DNA of 64,000 nt from Enhydrobacter sp. (GTDB taxonomy: Bacteria; Pseudomonadota; Alphaproteobacteria; Reyranellales; Reyranellaceae). Below, piece after piece: positions 8,459 through 18,285 of the stretch; position 1 is the first letter of the stretch; each line of letters starts with the position of its first letter. Below the pieces are notes generated by a model. The model ran no database searches and had not been told where the DNA came from. It was given only the letters and a program-made list of their open reading frames with translations. The stretch spans positions 1 to 64,000 of the forward strand of contig JAHCJV010000021.1 in assembly GCA_026126105.1 (NCBI GenBank), in the 5' to 3' direction. Position numbers and translations under genes: made by a program.

Positions 8459-8667
8459 CAGACTTCGTCGTGAACGCTGTCGTGATCGATAGAGGTTCGC
8501 CTTGCCTCGCCGTCCCAGTGGGCGACGGGGCCCTGTGCTCGGAACTCGAGGACTTGCTTGCGCAGCGCGTCCCGGTCGATGTCGGCGACGCTCCTGCCCG
8601 AGCGGGCCGCTGCCTCGCGCGAGGCGGCGAGTTCCTCGGCCGGCAGGTATACCTGGGCTTTCTCCAT
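8458..8667 (-). CDS. Ribbon-helix-helix (CopG-type) antitoxin
   Basis: A 69-residue protein, MEKAQVYLPAEELAASREA followed by RSGRSVADIDRDALRKQVLE, which is the RHH pattern of a strand then two helices. Such proteins repress their own promoter and bind PIN toxins through their C-terminus. The frame is open to 8793, but the ATG at 8667 begins directly with the RHH strand and is preferred. Its partner toxin downstream is truncated, so this is an orphan antitoxin that may persist as a regulator or as protection against related VapC toxins. Confidence 0.75.
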   Translation of the reverse strand: MEKAQVYLPAEELAASREAAARSGRSVADIDRDALRKQVLEFRAQGPVAHWDGEARRTSIDHDSVHDEV

Positions 8668-8898
8668 GCACGTCAAATAATGTCGCCGATGACACATGTC
8701 AAAATCGATGGTCGGCAGTAAGATCGAGTCCAAGAGGCGCACGGTCCGGCGCATCGACAGTGTCATGTTTCCCCGCTGGGTGGATACGGCCAACGAGCTC
8801 GAAATGTGTCTTGCAGCTTTTACCCGGCTGTTCCGTGAGCGCCGTGCAGGCTTCCTGACTCTGTGGACGCCACCCCGGCAGGGCGCTATCTAGCGACC

Positions 8899-10347
8899 AT
8901 GTCACTGATCAAAGGCGAAACCGGCGATTGGGAAGTCGTGCTCGGGCTGGAAGTCCATGCCCAGGTGATCTCCGACGCCAAGCTCTTCTCCGGCGCTCCG
9001 ACGACGTTCGGCGCCGATCCCAACACCCAGGTGTCGCTGGTCGACGCCGCCATGCCCGGCATGCTGCCGGTGATCAATGCGCGCTGCGTGGAGCAGGCGG
9101 TGCGCACGGGCTTGGGCCTCAACGCCAAGATCAACCTGCGCTCGGTATTCGACCGCAAGAACTACTTCTATGCCGACCTGCCGCAGGGCTACCAGATCTC
9201 GCAGTACAAGGACCCGATCGTCGGCGAGGGCGCTGTCGAGATCGACCTCGAGGGCGGCGCGACGAAGACGATCGGCATCGAGCGTCTGCATCTCGAGCAG
9301 GACGCCGGCAAGAGCCTGCACGACCAGCATCCGAGCCAGACCTATGTCGACCTCAACCGGTCGGGCGTGGCGCTGATGGAGATCGTGAGCCGTCCGGACA
9401 TGCGCAGCGCCGACGAGGCGGCGGCCTACCTGACCAAGCTGCGCTCGATCGTGCGCTATCTCGGCACCTGCGACGGCAACATGGACGAAGGCTCCATGCG
9501 CTGCGACGTCAACGTCTCCGTGCGCAAGCCCGGAGGCGAGCTGGGTACGCGCTGCGAGATCAAGAACGTGAACTCGATCCGCTTCGTGAAGCAGGCAATC
9601 GAGTACGAATCGCGGCGTCAGGTCGAGGTCATCGAGGGCGGCGGCAAGATCATGCAGGAGACGCGTCTGTTCGACCCCGGTCGTGGTGAGACGCGCTCGC
9701 TGCGCTCGAAGGAAGATGCGCACGACTATCGCTATTTCCCCGATCCCGACCTGCCGCCGCTGGTGCTGACTCAGGAATTCGTCGACGGCATCAAGGCCAC
9801 GCTGCCGGAGCTGCCCGACGCGAGGAAGGCGCGCTTCATCGAGGAGTACGGCCTGACGCCCTACGACGCGGGCGTGCTGGTGGCGGAGAAGGAGACCGCG
9901 GCGTTCTTCGACACGGTGGCCAAGGGCCGCGACGCCAGGGAGGCGGTCAAGCTGGTCACCGGCGATTTCTTCGCCATGCTGAACCGGCGCGGCGACACGA
10001 TCGCGCAATCGCCGATCAAGGCGGAACATCTCGGCAAGCTGCTGGACCTTCAGGCCGACGGCACAATCTCCGGCCGCATCGCCAAGGAGCTGTTCGTCGC
10101 CATGGAAGAAACCGGCAAGGACCCGGCCGTCCTGGTCGAGGAACGCGGCATGCGGCAGGTCACCGACACGGGCGCCATCGAGTCGGCGGCGAAGGCGGTG
10201 ATCGACGCCAACCCGGACAAGGTCGCGGCCTACAAGGCCAAGCCCGCGATGTTCGGCTGGTTCGTCGGGCAGGTGATGAAGTCGACCGGCGGCAAGGCCA
10301 ATCCCAGGGCCGTCAACGAGACCTTGAAGAAGCTTCTGGACGCTTGA
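8899..10347 (+). CDS. gatB: Asp-tRNA(Asn)/Glu-tRNA(Gln) amidotransferase subunit B
   Basis: The 482-residue kinase-transferase subunit of GatCAB, which phosphorylates the misacylated Glu/Asp and transfers ammonia from GatA. Family motifs: [13 protein letters not shown] at the start, [57 protein letters not shown], and a C-terminal YqeY-type tail ([21 protein letters not shown]). The ATG at 8899 is chosen because GatB normally starts [12 protein letters not shown]; 12 extra in-frame codons are possible upstream. No good Shine-Dalgarno is visible. It is separated from gatCA by accessory genes and overlaps the convergent GH15 gene by 35 bases. Confidence 0.95.
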   Translation: MSLIKGETGDWEVVLGLEVHAQVISDAKLFSGAPTTFGADPNTQVSLVDAAMPGMLPVINARCVEQAVRTGLGLNAKINLRSVFDRKNYFYADLPQGYQISQYKDPIVGEGAVEIDLEGGATKTIGIERLHLEQDAGKSLHDQHPSQTYVDLNRSGVALMEIVSRPDMRSADEAAAYLTKLRSIVRYLGTCDGNMDEGSMRCDVNVSVRKPGGELGTRCEIKNVNSIRFVKQAIEYESRRQVEVIEGGGKIMQETRLFDPGRGETRSLRSKEDAHDYRYFPDPDLPPLVLTQEFVDGIKATLPELPDARKARFIEEYGLTPYDAGVLVAEKETAAFFDTVAKGRDAREAVKLVTGDFFAMLNRRGDTIAQSPIKAEHLGKLLDLQADGTISGRIAKELFVAMEETGKDPAVLVEERGMRQVTDTGAIESAAKAVIDANPDKVAAYKAKPAMFGWFVGQVMKSTGGKANPRAVNETLKKLLDA

Positions 10348-12190
10348 CCCCGCCGGGCGAGGTCACCTTGTGCGCGTCGCCCTGGTGGGGGTCGACGACG
10401 CCGTCGGCGCGCTGCTCCTGGGGCTTGTCGATGTGCGTCAGGTTGAACGCGGTGTTGATGAGCGCCACGTGGCTGAACGCCTGCGGGAAATTGCCCTGCT
10501 GGCGCCTCTGGCGCGGGTCGTACTCCTCGGCGAGCAGACCGAGATCGTTGCGGATCGCAAGCAGGCGATGGAACAGCGCGATCGCGTCGGCGCGCCGGCC
10601 GATGGAAATATAGGCGTCGGCCAGCCAGAAGCTGCAGGCCAGGAACGCGCCCTCGCCCGGCGGCAATCCGTCGTCAGTAGCGTGGGTGTTGTAGCGCATC
10701 ACGTAGTCGTCGAACATCAGCGACTTCTCGATCGCCTCGACCGTACCGACGAAGCGCGGATCGTCGGGCGCCACGAACCCGGTCTGCGCCAGCAGCAGCA
10801 GACTGGCGTCCAGCTCCGTGCTGCCGTAGGCCGCGCGGAAGGTGTTGCGCTCGGGGTCGAAGCCCTTGTCGCAGACTTCGGCATGGATCCTGTCTGCGAT
10901 CCTGTGCCATTTGTCGGAGGGACCCTTGAGGCCGTGGATCTCGACGGCCTTGATGGCGCGATCGAAGCATACCCATGCCATCACCTTGCTATAGACGAAG
11001 TGCTGCTTCGGTCCGCGCGTCTCCCAAATTCCGTTGTCGGGCTGGTCCCAGACGCTGGCCACGTGTTCCACGAGGGCGCGCTGCATCTCCCAACCCGGTT
11101 CGGTCGCGGACAGCCCGCCCTTGCGTGACTGCTCGAACGCATCCATTACCTCGCCGTAGACGTCGAGCTGGAATTGTCCGTGTGCGGCGTTGCCGACCCG
11201 CACCGGCTTGGAATCGGCGTAGCCGGACAGCCACGGAACCTCCCATTCGGTGAGGCGCCGCTCGCCCAAGAGCCCGTACATGATCTGCGTCTCGTTGGGC
11301 GAGCCCGCGACAGCGCGCTGCAGCCAATCGCGCCATGCCGCAGCTTCGTCGTAGACGCCGGCATCCATCAGCGCGAGCAAGGTGAGCGTCGCGTCGCGCA
11401 GCCAGCACAAGCGGTAATCCCAGTTGCGCTCGCCGCCGAACTGCTCGGGCAACGAGGTCGTCGGTGCCGCCACGATGCCGCCGCTCGGCAGGTAGGTGAG
11501 CCCCTTGAGCGTGATCAGGGAACGCTCGATCGCCTCGGAATAGGGGCCGTCGGTATTGGTATGTGTCGTCCACTCGATCCAGAACGCCTCGCATTGCTCG
11601 AGCGCGTGCGGCGGATCGATTGGCGCGGGAACCTCGAGGTGCGAGGGACCATAGCTCAGCACGAAGGGCATGGTCTTGCCCTCGGTCAGGGTGAACTGAG
11701 CCACCGTCTTGAAGTTCTCGCCGCGGATCTTGGCCGGAGTGCGCATGACCACCATGTCCGGCCCGGCGATCGCGCGTAGCGTGCCGTCCTTCATGCGCGT
11801 CACCCACGGCGTCGTGAGGCCATAGCCGAAGCGCAACACCAGCTCCATGCACATCGCGACCTCGCCCGAGTCGCAGCGCACGATGCGCAGAAGATCGGAG
11901 GAGGCGCCGCGCGGCAACATGAAGTCTATGACGGTCGCCGTGCCCTCCTCGGTCTCGAACGTCGTCTCGAGAATCAGCGTGTCCTTGCGATAGCGGCGGC
12001 GTGTTGCCCTGATCTCCTCGTGTGGCGAGATCAGCCAGAAGCCGTTGCTCTGGCCGCCAAGCAACTTGGCGAAGCAGGCATCGGAGTCGAATCGCGGCCA
12101 GCACAGCCAGTCGATCGAGCCATCCTTGCCGACGAGGGCCGCCGTCTTGCAGTCGCCGATCATTCCGTAGTCCTCGATCGGCGTGATCAC
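10313..12190 (-). CDS. Glycoside hydrolase family 15 protein (glucoamylase/trehalase type)
   Basis: A 625-residue cytoplasmic GH15 enzyme. It starts [20 protein letters not shown] then [13 protein letters not shown], the N-terminal beta-sandwich signature of bacterial GH15. The (alpha/alpha)6 catalytic domain has [19 protein letters not shown], the acidic [10 protein letters not shown] motif and LLAEEYDP, which hold the two catalytic Glu residues. Members hydrolyse alpha-1,4-glucans or trehalose with inversion, releasing beta-D-glucose. The GTG start at 12190 overlaps the stop of the upstream dehydrogenase (GTGA), so the two are translationally coupled. Its 3' end overlaps gatB by 35 bases. 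Trehalase versus glucoamylase cannot be decided. Confidence 0.9.
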   Translation of the reverse strand: MITPIEDYGMIGDCKTAALVGKDGSIDWLCWPRFDSDACFAKLLGGQSNGFWLISPHEEIRATRRRYRKDTLILETTFETEEGTATVIDFMLPRGASSDLLRIVRCDSGEVAMCMELVLRFGYGLTTPWVTRMKDGTLRAIAGPDMVVMRTPAKIRGENFKTVAQFTLTEGKTMPFVLSYGPSHLEVPAPIDPPHALEQCEAFWIEWTTHTNTDGPYSEAIERSLITLKGLTYLPSGGIVAAPTTSLPEQFGGERNWDYRLCWLRDATLTLLALMDAGVYDEAAAWRDWLQRAVAGSPNETQIMYGLLGERRLTEWEVPWLSGYADSKPVRVGNAAHGQFQLDVYGEVMDAFEQSRKGGLSATEPGWEMQRALVEHVASVWDQPDNGIWETRGPKQHFVYSKVMAWVCFDRAIKAVEIHGLKGPSDKWHRIADRIHAEVCDKGFDPERNTFRAAYGSTELDASLLLLAQTGFVAPDDPRFVGTVEAIEKSLMFDDYVMRYNTHATDDGLPPGEGAFLACSFWLADAYISIGRRADAIALFHRLLAIRNDLGLLAEEYDPRQRRQQGNFPQAFSHVALINTAFNLTHIDKPQEQRADGVVDPHQGDAHKVTSPGGVKRPEASSRSR

Positions 12191-13242
12191 ACTGCCTCCT
12201 CGGAAAATCGCAGGATTACCTTGATGTCGTCGGGGCGATTCTCGAACGCCTCCTGCCAGCGCGACAGTGGCACGCGGCGGCGGACCAGCTTCGCCAGCCA
12301 GGAGCGATTGGCCTGCGCGAGCGCGGCGGCGCCCATCTCGTAGTGCGTCCGATTGGCATTGACTGTACCGAAAACGACGATGTTGCCCAGCACGATGTCG
12401 CGGTTGAACTGGCCGAAGTCGAAGGGCAGGGGCGGGCGGCTGCTGGACACGCCGGTCAGGCAGACGATGCCGTCGATCGCCGCTCGCTTGAGGACGTCGA
12501 CGATCAGCGGCACGGCTCCGGTGCATTCGAGCGCGATATCGGGGCGCAGGCTGTCCGGCAGGCCATGAGCGTAGTAGGTGCCGCCCAGTTCCCGCACCAG
12601 CTCAGGCTTCGGTCCGGTCTCGGCACGGTCGAGCACATGGATCTCGTGGCCGCGCTGTCTTGCCATGAGCGCCGCCAGCAGTCCGACGGGCCCCGCGCCG
12701 GTGACCAGAACCGTGCGCGGCGACCAGCTTCTCGTTCGATTGCCGATCCGGTCGATATGGTCCCAGGCTTTCGCCAGGATGGTCGCGGGCTCGAGCAGCA
12801 CGCCGCAGAGCTCGAGCGCCGGATCGATTTTCACCGCGTATTCGGGCTCGAGGCGGAATCGCTCGGCGCCGTACCCATCGCGGCCCTTGATGCCGCGTTC
12901 GGTGTAGAGGCCGTTGCGGCACATGTCCCACTCGCCGGCCGCACAAGCCACGCAGGGAATTGGATCGCGCCGCCGTACGATGCCGACAACCAGCTCGCCG
13001 ACCGAGAAGGGGCAGCCGGGCGGCGCCTGCAGCACGCGGCCGAGCGATTCATGACCGAGGACGAGCCGCTCTCCGCCCGAGGGCGCCCAGCCGTAGGCGC
13101 CCGCCATGATCTCGCGGTCGGTTCCGCAGACGCCCAAGGCAAGCGCTTGTACGAGTAGGGTGCCCGCGTCCGGCGCAGGCTCGGGGCGGTCCTCGAGTCT
13201 CATCGAGCCTCGGGTTCCCGGAATGACCGTGATTGCTTTCAC
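12187..13242 (-). CDS. Zinc-type MDR dehydrogenase, glucose dehydrogenase-like
   Basis: A 351-residue medium-chain dehydrogenase. N-terminal GroES-like domain: VCGTDREI (catalytic Cys), LVLGHESLG (His-Glu), and a structural-zinc cluster C-VAC-AAGEWDMC. The Rossmann fold carries VTGAGPVGLLAALMA at about residue 180. The C-terminal half, with FNRDIVLGNIVVFGTVNANR, resembles archaeal-type glucose dehydrogenases (Glu_dehyd_C), which oxidise beta-D-glucose to gluconolactone. The GTG at 13242 gives the standard start KAITVIPG. Overlap with the GH15 gene supports glucose as substrate, though that is inferred. Confidence 0.8.
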   Translation of the reverse strand: MKAITVIPGTRGSMRLEDRPEPAPDAGTLLVQALALGVCGTDREIMAGAYGWAPSGGERLVLGHESLGRVLQAPPGCPFSVGELVVGIVRRRDPIPCVACAAGEWDMCRNGLYTERGIKGRDGYGAERFRLEPEYAVKIDPALELCGVLLEPATILAKAWDHIDRIGNRTRSWSPRTVLVTGAGPVGLLAALMARQRGHEIHVLDRAETGPKPELVRELGGTYYAHGLPDSLRPDIALECTGAVPLIVDVLKRAAIDGIVCLTGVSSSRPPLPFDFGQFNRDIVLGNIVVFGTVNANRTHYEMGAAALAQANRSWLAKLVRRRVPLSRWQEAFENRPDDIKVILRFSEEAV

Positions 13243-13281
13243 GAACTGTCCAAACGTTGCCGGTCCTTGTACGGTTCCAGC

Positions 13282-14049
13282 ATGACAGTGACGCTTTACG
13301 CCATGACATGCGGCCGCCTGGTCGGGCGGCTCAAGGATATGATCGAGGGCGAGGACGGAACGGTGGCCTTGCCGATACCGTCCTATCTGATCGAGCACCC
13401 CAAAGGACGGGCCTTGTTCGACACCGGCATGCATCCGCAATGCCGATCGGATGCTGCCGGTCGCCTGGGCGAGCGGGTCGCGAGGATTTTCGGCTTCGAG
13501 CACTATGGTACCGAGGACGACGTGAAGTCCCGGTTGGAGTCGATCGACCGCGACCCTGCAAAGGTGGACTTCATCATCAACTCGCATCTGCATTTCGACC
13601 ACGCCGGCGGCAACGAGCTGGTGCCCAACGCCACCGTTGTCGTGCAGAAGCGCGAATGGCAGGCGGCGCAGGATCCGGAGACCGCCGCCAAGGTCGGCTT
13701 CTTCAAGGCCGACTTCGATCATGGCCATACGGTGAAGCAGGTCGACGGCGAGCATGACCTGTTCGGCGACGGCAGCGTGGTCTGCCTCCCGACCTATGGC
13801 CACACGCCGGGCCACCAGTCGCTCAAGGTGCGCACCGCCAAGGGCGAGGTCGTGCTGACCGGCGACGCCTGCTACTTCTGCCGGACCTTGCGCGAGCGCC
13901 GGTTGCCGCGCTTCGTCCACGATCGTGAGGAGATGCTCGCCTCGCTCGAGCGGCTCGACGCCCTGGAGAGGGGCGGCGCGACGCTGTTCTTCGGCCACGA
14001 TCCGGATTTCTGGAAGACCGTACCCCAGGCACCAGTGCCGGCGTTCTGA
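13282..14049 (+). CDS. MBL-fold lactonase (N-acyl homoserine lactonase-like)
   Basis: A 255-residue metallo-beta-lactamase-fold hydrolase. The dizinc site is complete: His102, His104, Asp106 and His107 in SHLHFDHAGGNE, His178 in HTPGH, Asp195 in TGDACYF, and a C-terminal GHD His near 243. This pattern is that of AiiA/AttM-type quorum-quenching lactonases. No signal peptide. It is divergent from the glucose dehydrogenase gene with only 39 bases between starts, so a sugar lactone could equally be the substrate. The GDSL esterase gene starts within its stop codon (TGATG). Confidence 0.82.
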   Translation: MTVTLYAMTCGRLVGRLKDMIEGEDGTVALPIPSYLIEHPKGRALFDTGMHPQCRSDAAGRLGERVARIFGFEHYGTEDDVKSRLESIDRDPAKVDFIINSHLHFDHAGGNELVPNATVVVQKREWQAAQDPETAAKVGFFKADFDHGHTVKQVDGEHDLFGDGSVVCLPTYGHTPGHQSLKVRTAKGEVVLTGDACYFCRTLRERRLPRFVHDREEMLASLERLDALERGGATLFFGHDPDFWKTVPQAPVPAF

Positions 14050-14621
14050 TGCGCATCTGTTTCGTCGGCGACAGCATCACGAATGGCACGGGCGATCCGG
14101 AGTATCTCGGCTGGGTCGGGCGCGTCATGCAGCACGAGCGCACGCGGCGCACGGAGCTGACGAGCTATAATCTCGGTATCCGGCGCGACCGCTCCGACCA
14201 GATCCGCGCCAGGTGGCGCGCAGAGGTCGATGCCCGGCTGCCAGACGAGCACGAGGGGCGGGTGGTGTTCGCCTTCGGCGCCAACGACGCCGTTCAGGAG
14301 ATCCCGCCGGCCGTCACGCTCGGGCATGCCGAGGCCATGCTGACCGAAGCCCTCGTGCGCTGGCCGGTTATCATGGTGGGGACGGCGCCGTTGGCCGAAG
14401 ACCGGGCCCTGGAACGGGTGGCGGCGCTCGACGAGGCATTCGGCGCCCTCTGCGGGCGGCTCCGCGTGCCCTATGCGCCGGTGTTCGCTGGCCTGATGGC
14501 AACGCCCGTCTGGCTCGACGAGGCGCGAGCTGGCGACGGTGCGCATCCCGGCGCCGGCGGCTATCGCCGGATGGCGGATCTGATTCTCGCCAGCGACGCC
14601 TGGCGGGTGTGGATGGCCTGA
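14049..14621 (+). CDS. GDSL/SGNH-family esterase
   Basis: A 190-residue SGNH hydrolase beginning MRICFVGDSITNGTGD, with Ser8 as nucleophile in the GDS block. Block II Gly is in YNLGIRRD, block III is GANDA, and the catalytic Asp/His pair is in DGAHPGAGG near the C-terminus. No signal peptide, so cytoplasmic. It overlaps the lactonase by one base and is surely co-translated. It would hydrolyse an ester, thioester or lactone; the substrate is unknown. Confidence 0.85.
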   Translation: MRICFVGDSITNGTGDPEYLGWVGRVMQHERTRRTELTSYNLGIRRDRSDQIRARWRAEVDARLPDEHEGRVVFAFGANDAVQEIPPAVTLGHAEAMLTEALVRWPVIMVGTAPLAEDRALERVAALDEAFGALCGRLRVPYAPVFAGLMATPVWLDEARAGDGAHPGAGGYRRMADLILASDAWRVWMA

Positions 14622-14678
14622 TCGAAGCTGTAACACTCGTCCTCCATAGTCTTGCCTATTCGCAGGACAGGAGTGCAC

Positions 14679-16328
14679 ATGCGTTACGTCGATCGTCGCC
14701 GCTTCATTGCCGCAGCGGGACTTGCAGCCGGCGGCTTGTCCCTCCCGCGCTTCGCCATCGGTCAGGCAGACAATCGGCCGACCCTCACCATTGCTGTCCA
14801 GCAGGTCGCGACCAGTTCCTCCCTCGAGGTGGTGCGCGAGCGCTCCAATGTCGGCGAGCGGGTGCAGCAGTCGATCTTCGAGACCCTGATCGACCGCAAT
14901 CTCAAGTCCAGGCTCGAGCCGCTTCCCGGTCTCGCCGAGAGCTGGAAGCGGATCGACGCGCGCACCGTCGAATTCTCGCTGCGTAAGGGTGTGAAGTTCC
15001 ACAACGGCGACGAGATGACGTCGGAGGACGTGACCTTCACCTTCGGTCCCGAGCGCATGTTCGGCTATGACTACGACAGCGGCGCCAACAAGACCCTGTT
15101 TACGACCGTGCTGGCACGCGACAGCATCGAAGGGAAGAAGCTGCCGGCCGAGGTGATCGGCATCGCCAAACGTACCTTCCCTTCGCTCGAGCAGGTGCAG
15201 GCGGTCGACAAGTACACCGTCCGTTTCGTCAACCGTGTGCCCGACGTCACGCTCGAGGCCCGTATCGGCAGTTCGGGATGCTCGATCATCAGCAAGCGAG
15301 GCTTCATGGAGGCCAAGACCTGGATCGAGTGGGCGCGCAGGCCGATCTCGACCGGGCCCTATAAGGTGCGTGAGCTCAAGCCGGACGAGAGTCTGACGCT
15401 CGACGCGCACGACGAATACTGGGGCGGCCGGCCGCCGATCAGGACGATCCGCTTCGTGGTCGTGCCGGAGGTGTCGAGCCGCATCAACGGGCTGCTCAGC
15501 GGCCAGTACGATTTCATCTGTGACGTGCCGCCGGACCAGATCGGCACCTTGGCGCAGAACGCGAAGTTCGAGGTTCAGGGCGGGCTGATCACCAACCACC
15601 GAATCCTGGTATACGACAAGAACCATCCGCGGCTCGCCGATCCGCGCATCCGCCAGGCGATCACCCATGCGATCGATCGCCAAGCGATCGTCGACAGCCT
15701 GTGGGCCGGCAAGACGCGCGTCCCCGCGGGCCTGCAATGGGAGTTCTACGGCCCGATGTTCGTCGAGGGCTGGACGGTGCCCGAGTACGACGTGAAGAAG
15801 ACACAGGCGCTGCTCAAGGCGGCGAACTACAAGGGCGAGCCGATCCCGTTCCGCGTGCTCAACAATTACTACACGAACCAGGTGGCCACGGCGCAGATCG
15901 AGGTCGAGATGTGGCGCGCCGCCGGCCTCAACGTCCAGATCGAGATGCGCGAGAACTGGCAGCAGATCTTCGAGAACGACGGTAAGCGCGCGATGCGCGA
16001 CTGGTCGAACAGCGCGGGGTTCGCCGATCCGATGAGCTCGATCGTCGCGCAGCACGGTCCGCAGGGCCAGCAGCAGCAGGCCAAAGAGTGGACCAACGAG
16101 GAGATGAACAAGCTCTGCGGCACGCTCGAGACCGAGGTCGACATGGCCAAGCGCAAGGCGATGTTCAAGCGCATGCTGGAGATCTGCGAGCGCGAGGACC
16201 CCGCCTACACGGTGCTGCACCAGAACGCGACATTCACGGCCAAGCGCAAGGACATCCAGTGGCAGACCGCGCCGGCCTTCGCCATGGACTTCCGCGCCGA
16301 GAACTTCCGCTGGGATCGCAAGAGCTGA
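14679..16328 (+). CDS. ABC transporter substrate-binding protein, family 5
   Basis: A 549-residue periplasmic binding protein of the peptide/opine/nickel type. The N-terminus RRRFIAAAGLAAGGLSLPRFAIG looks like a Tat signal. Hallmarks are LAESWKRIDARTVEFSLRKG, VKFHNGDEMTSEDVTFTF and the IRQAITHAIDR motif. The start at 14679 follows an AGGAG. It is the first gene of an operon with two ATPases and two permeases. Although the family is called dipeptide-binding, ligands range from peptides to glycosides and opines, so no specificity is claimed. Confidence 0.9.
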   Translation: MRYVDRRRFIAAAGLAAGGLSLPRFAIGQADNRPTLTIAVQQVATSSSLEVVRERSNVGERVQQSIFETLIDRNLKSRLEPLPGLAESWKRIDARTVEFSLRKGVKFHNGDEMTSEDVTFTFGPERMFGYDYDSGANKTLFTTVLARDSIEGKKLPAEVIGIAKRTFPSLEQVQAVDKYTVRFVNRVPDVTLEARIGSSGCSIISKRGFMEAKTWIEWARRPISTGPYKVRELKPDESLTLDAHDEYWGGRPPIRTIRFVVVPEVSSRINGLLSGQYDFICDVPPDQIGTLAQNAKFEVQGGLITNHRILVYDKNHPRLADPRIRQAITHAIDRQAIVDSLWAGKTRVPAGLQWEFYGPMFVEGWTVPEYDVKKTQALLKAANYKGEPIPFRVLNNYYTNQVATAQIEVEMWRAAGLNVQIEMRENWQQIFENDGKRAMRDWSNSAGFADPMSSIVAQHGPQGQQQQAKEWTNEEMNKLCGTLETEVDMAKRKAMFKRMLEICEREDPAYTVLHQNATFTAKRKDIQWQTAPAFAMDFRAENFRWDRKS

Positions 16329-16330
16329 CA

Positions 16331-17299
16331 TTGGCGCAAGGCACCGATGCGCTCGTCTCCCTGCGCGGCCTGACTGTCGATTTCGACACCGGAAAGCGGA
16401 TCGTCCGCGCCCTTCATGGCATCGACCTGGAGGTGCGCCGAGGAGAGGCGCTCGGGCTCGTCGGTGAATCGGGCTGCGGCAAGAGCATCACGTGGCTCGC
16501 GGCACTCGGTCTCTTGGGCGGCCGGGCGCGGATTGGGGGCGAGGTGCGTCTCGGAGGCCGCAATCTCGTCAGCGCGCCCGTGACGGACCTGGAGAAGGTG
16601 CGCGGTCGCCGCATCGCGATGATCTTCCAGGATCCGTCGAGCAGCCTCAATCCGGTGCACCGCATCGGGCGCCAGCTCGGCGAGGCGCTGCGGCTGCACC
16701 GCGGGCTGCAGGGCAGGGCGGCGGATGCCGAGGCGCGTCGGCTGCTCGATCGCGTCGGCATTGCAGATGCCGGTCGACGGCTGGGCGATTTTCCACATGA
16801 GCTTTCCGGCGGCATGAATCAAAGGGTGATGATCGCGATGGCGCTGGCCGGTCAGCCCGACCTCCTGGTCGCCGACGAGCCGACGACCGCGCTCGATGCC
16901 ACCATCCAGGCGCAAATTCTCGAGCTGCTGGCCGAGATCCGGCGCGACACCGGCATGGCGCTGGTGCTGATCAGCCACGATCTCGGCGTGGTCTCGGAGA
17001 ATACCGAGCGGGTCTGCGTGATGTATGCCGGCCGTATCGTCGAGGACGCTCCGATCGACACGGTGTTCGACTCTCCGGCTCATCCCTATACCAGGGGACT
17101 GCTCGCCGCGTTGCCTGAACTCGAAGGGCCGCGGCGTGCGCTGGTGCCGATCGCGGGCGTCGTGCCCGAACCGTCGAACCTGCCGCCGGGCTGCAGCTTC
17201 GCGCCACGCTGCGATCGACGCATCCCCGCCTGCGAGGCAGCGACCCCGCCGGCAATACCCCTGGCGGTCGATCACCGCGTCGCCTGTATCCGGCCATGA
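16331..17299 (+). CDS. Oligopeptide-type ABC transporter ATPase, DppD-like
   Basis: A 322-residue ABC ATPase with Walker A GESGCGKS, signature LSGGMNQRV, Walker [13 protein letters not shown] and the H-loop ISHDLGVV. The C-terminal oligo_HPY extension is present ([12 protein letters not shown] and the Cys-rich [10 protein letters not shown]). The start is a TTG at 16331, two bases after the binding-protein stop; no ATG in frame fits, so this start is moderately certain. The next gene begins inside its stop (ATGA). Confidence 0.88.
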   Translation: MAQGTDALVSLRGLTVDFDTGKRIVRALHGIDLEVRRGEALGLVGESGCGKSITWLAALGLLGGRARIGGEVRLGGRNLVSAPVTDLEKVRGRRIAMIFQDPSSSLNPVHRIGRQLGEALRLHRGLQGRAADAEARRLLDRVGIADAGRRLGDFPHELSGGMNQRVMIAMALAGQPDLLVADEPTTALDATIQAQILELLAEIRRDTGMALVLISHDLGVVSENTERVCVMYAGRIVEDAPIDTVFDSPAHPYTRGLLAALPELEGPRRALVPIAGVVPEPSNLPPGCSFAPRCDRRIPACEAATPPAIPLAVDHRVACIRP

Positions 17300-18285
17300 C
17301 GGCCCTTCTCGAAGTCAGCGACCTGTCGCGCGCCTACGAGGTCCGCCGAGGCAGCTGGCCGTTCGGCAAGATGGCGACCTTGCATGCCGTCGACGGTGTT
17401 TCCTTCGAGCTGCAGGCCGGCCGCACCCTGGGGCTGGTCGGCGAATCGGGCTGCGGCAAGACGACCACCGCCAAGCTGGTGTTGGGCCTAGTACCGGTGA
17501 CGGGCGGAGAGGTGCGCATCGATGGCGAGAGTCTGCCCGCCGCGGGAACGCAGCCGTGGCGGGCGCTGCGGCGGCGCATGCAGATGGTCTACCAGGATCC
17601 GCTCGGTGCGCTCGACCGGCGGCTGAGCGTCGGCCGGCAGGTCATGGAGCCGCTGGCGATCCATGGTCTGGGCGGCAGGCTGGCCGAGCACCGCGAGAAG
17701 GCGATGGCGATGATGGATGCGGTCGGGCTTGCGGCGCATCACTTCGACCGCTTCCCGCACGAGCTGTCGGGCGGCCAGCGCCAGCGCATCGTGCTGGCGC
17801 GCGCGCTGATCCTCGATCCGCAGCTCCTGGTGTGCGACGAGCCGATCTCGGCGCTCGACGTCTCTATCCAGGCGCAAGTGGTGAACCTGTTGCTCGCCCT
17901 GCAGCAGCGGCTCGGGCTGGCCTATCTCTTCATCAGCCACGACCTGCGGATGATCCGGCAGGTGAGCCACGAGGTGGCGGTGATGTATCTCGGCCGCATC
18001 GTCGAGCAGGGCGATCCGGATCGGCTGTTCGCGGCGCCGGCGCACCCCTATACGCAGGCGCTGGTTTCGGCGATCCCGACCCATGCGCGGCAGAAGAGGC
18101 GCCGCACAGTCCTGCCCGGGGAACCGCCCAATCCGGTCGATCGACCGGCCGGCTGTGCTTTCCACCCACGCTGCCGCCACGCGGTGGCGCGCTGCCGTGT
18201 CGAGACACCTCAGCTGCGCGTGCTGGCCGATGGCCGGCGCGCCGCCTGCCATCTCGTCGAACAGATCGTCGCGAGTGCCGCCTGA
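17296..18285 (+). CDS. Oligopeptide-type ABC transporter ATPase, DppF-like
   Basis: A 329-residue partner of the preceding ATPase. Walker A is GESGCGKTTTAK, signature LSGGQRQRI, Walker B LLVCDEPISALD, H-loop ISHDLRMI, and the oligo_HPY tail includes HPYTQALVSAIP and CAFHPRC. It overlaps the DppD-like gene by 4 bases and the permease gene by 1 base. The two ATPases form the heterodimeric motor. Confidence 0.9.
   Translation: MTALLEVSDLSRAYEVRRGSWPFGKMATLHAVDGVSFELQAGRTLGLVGESGCGKTTTAKLVLGLVPVTGGEVRIDGESLPAAGTQPWRALRRRMQMVYQDPLGALDRRLSVGRQVMEPLAIHGLGGRLAEHREKAMAMMDAVGLAAHHFDRFPHELSGGQRQRIVLARALILDPQLLVCDEPISALDVSIQAQVVNLLLALQQRLGLAYLFISHDLRMIRQVSHEVAVMYLGRIVEQGDPDRLFAAPAHPYTQALVSAIPTHARQKRRRTVLPGEPPNPVDRPAGCAFHPRCRHAVARCRVETPQLRVLADGRRAACHLVEQIVASAA

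Noticed and set aside
8902..10029. 375-codon minus-strand reading frame opposite gatB
   Set aside because: No recognisable domain, and it mirrors the codon structure of gatB.
13282..14049. Calling the MBL enzyme a proven quorum-quenching lactonase
   Set aside because: The metal motif is shared by many lactonases; its neighbourhood fits a sugar-lactone substrate at least as well.
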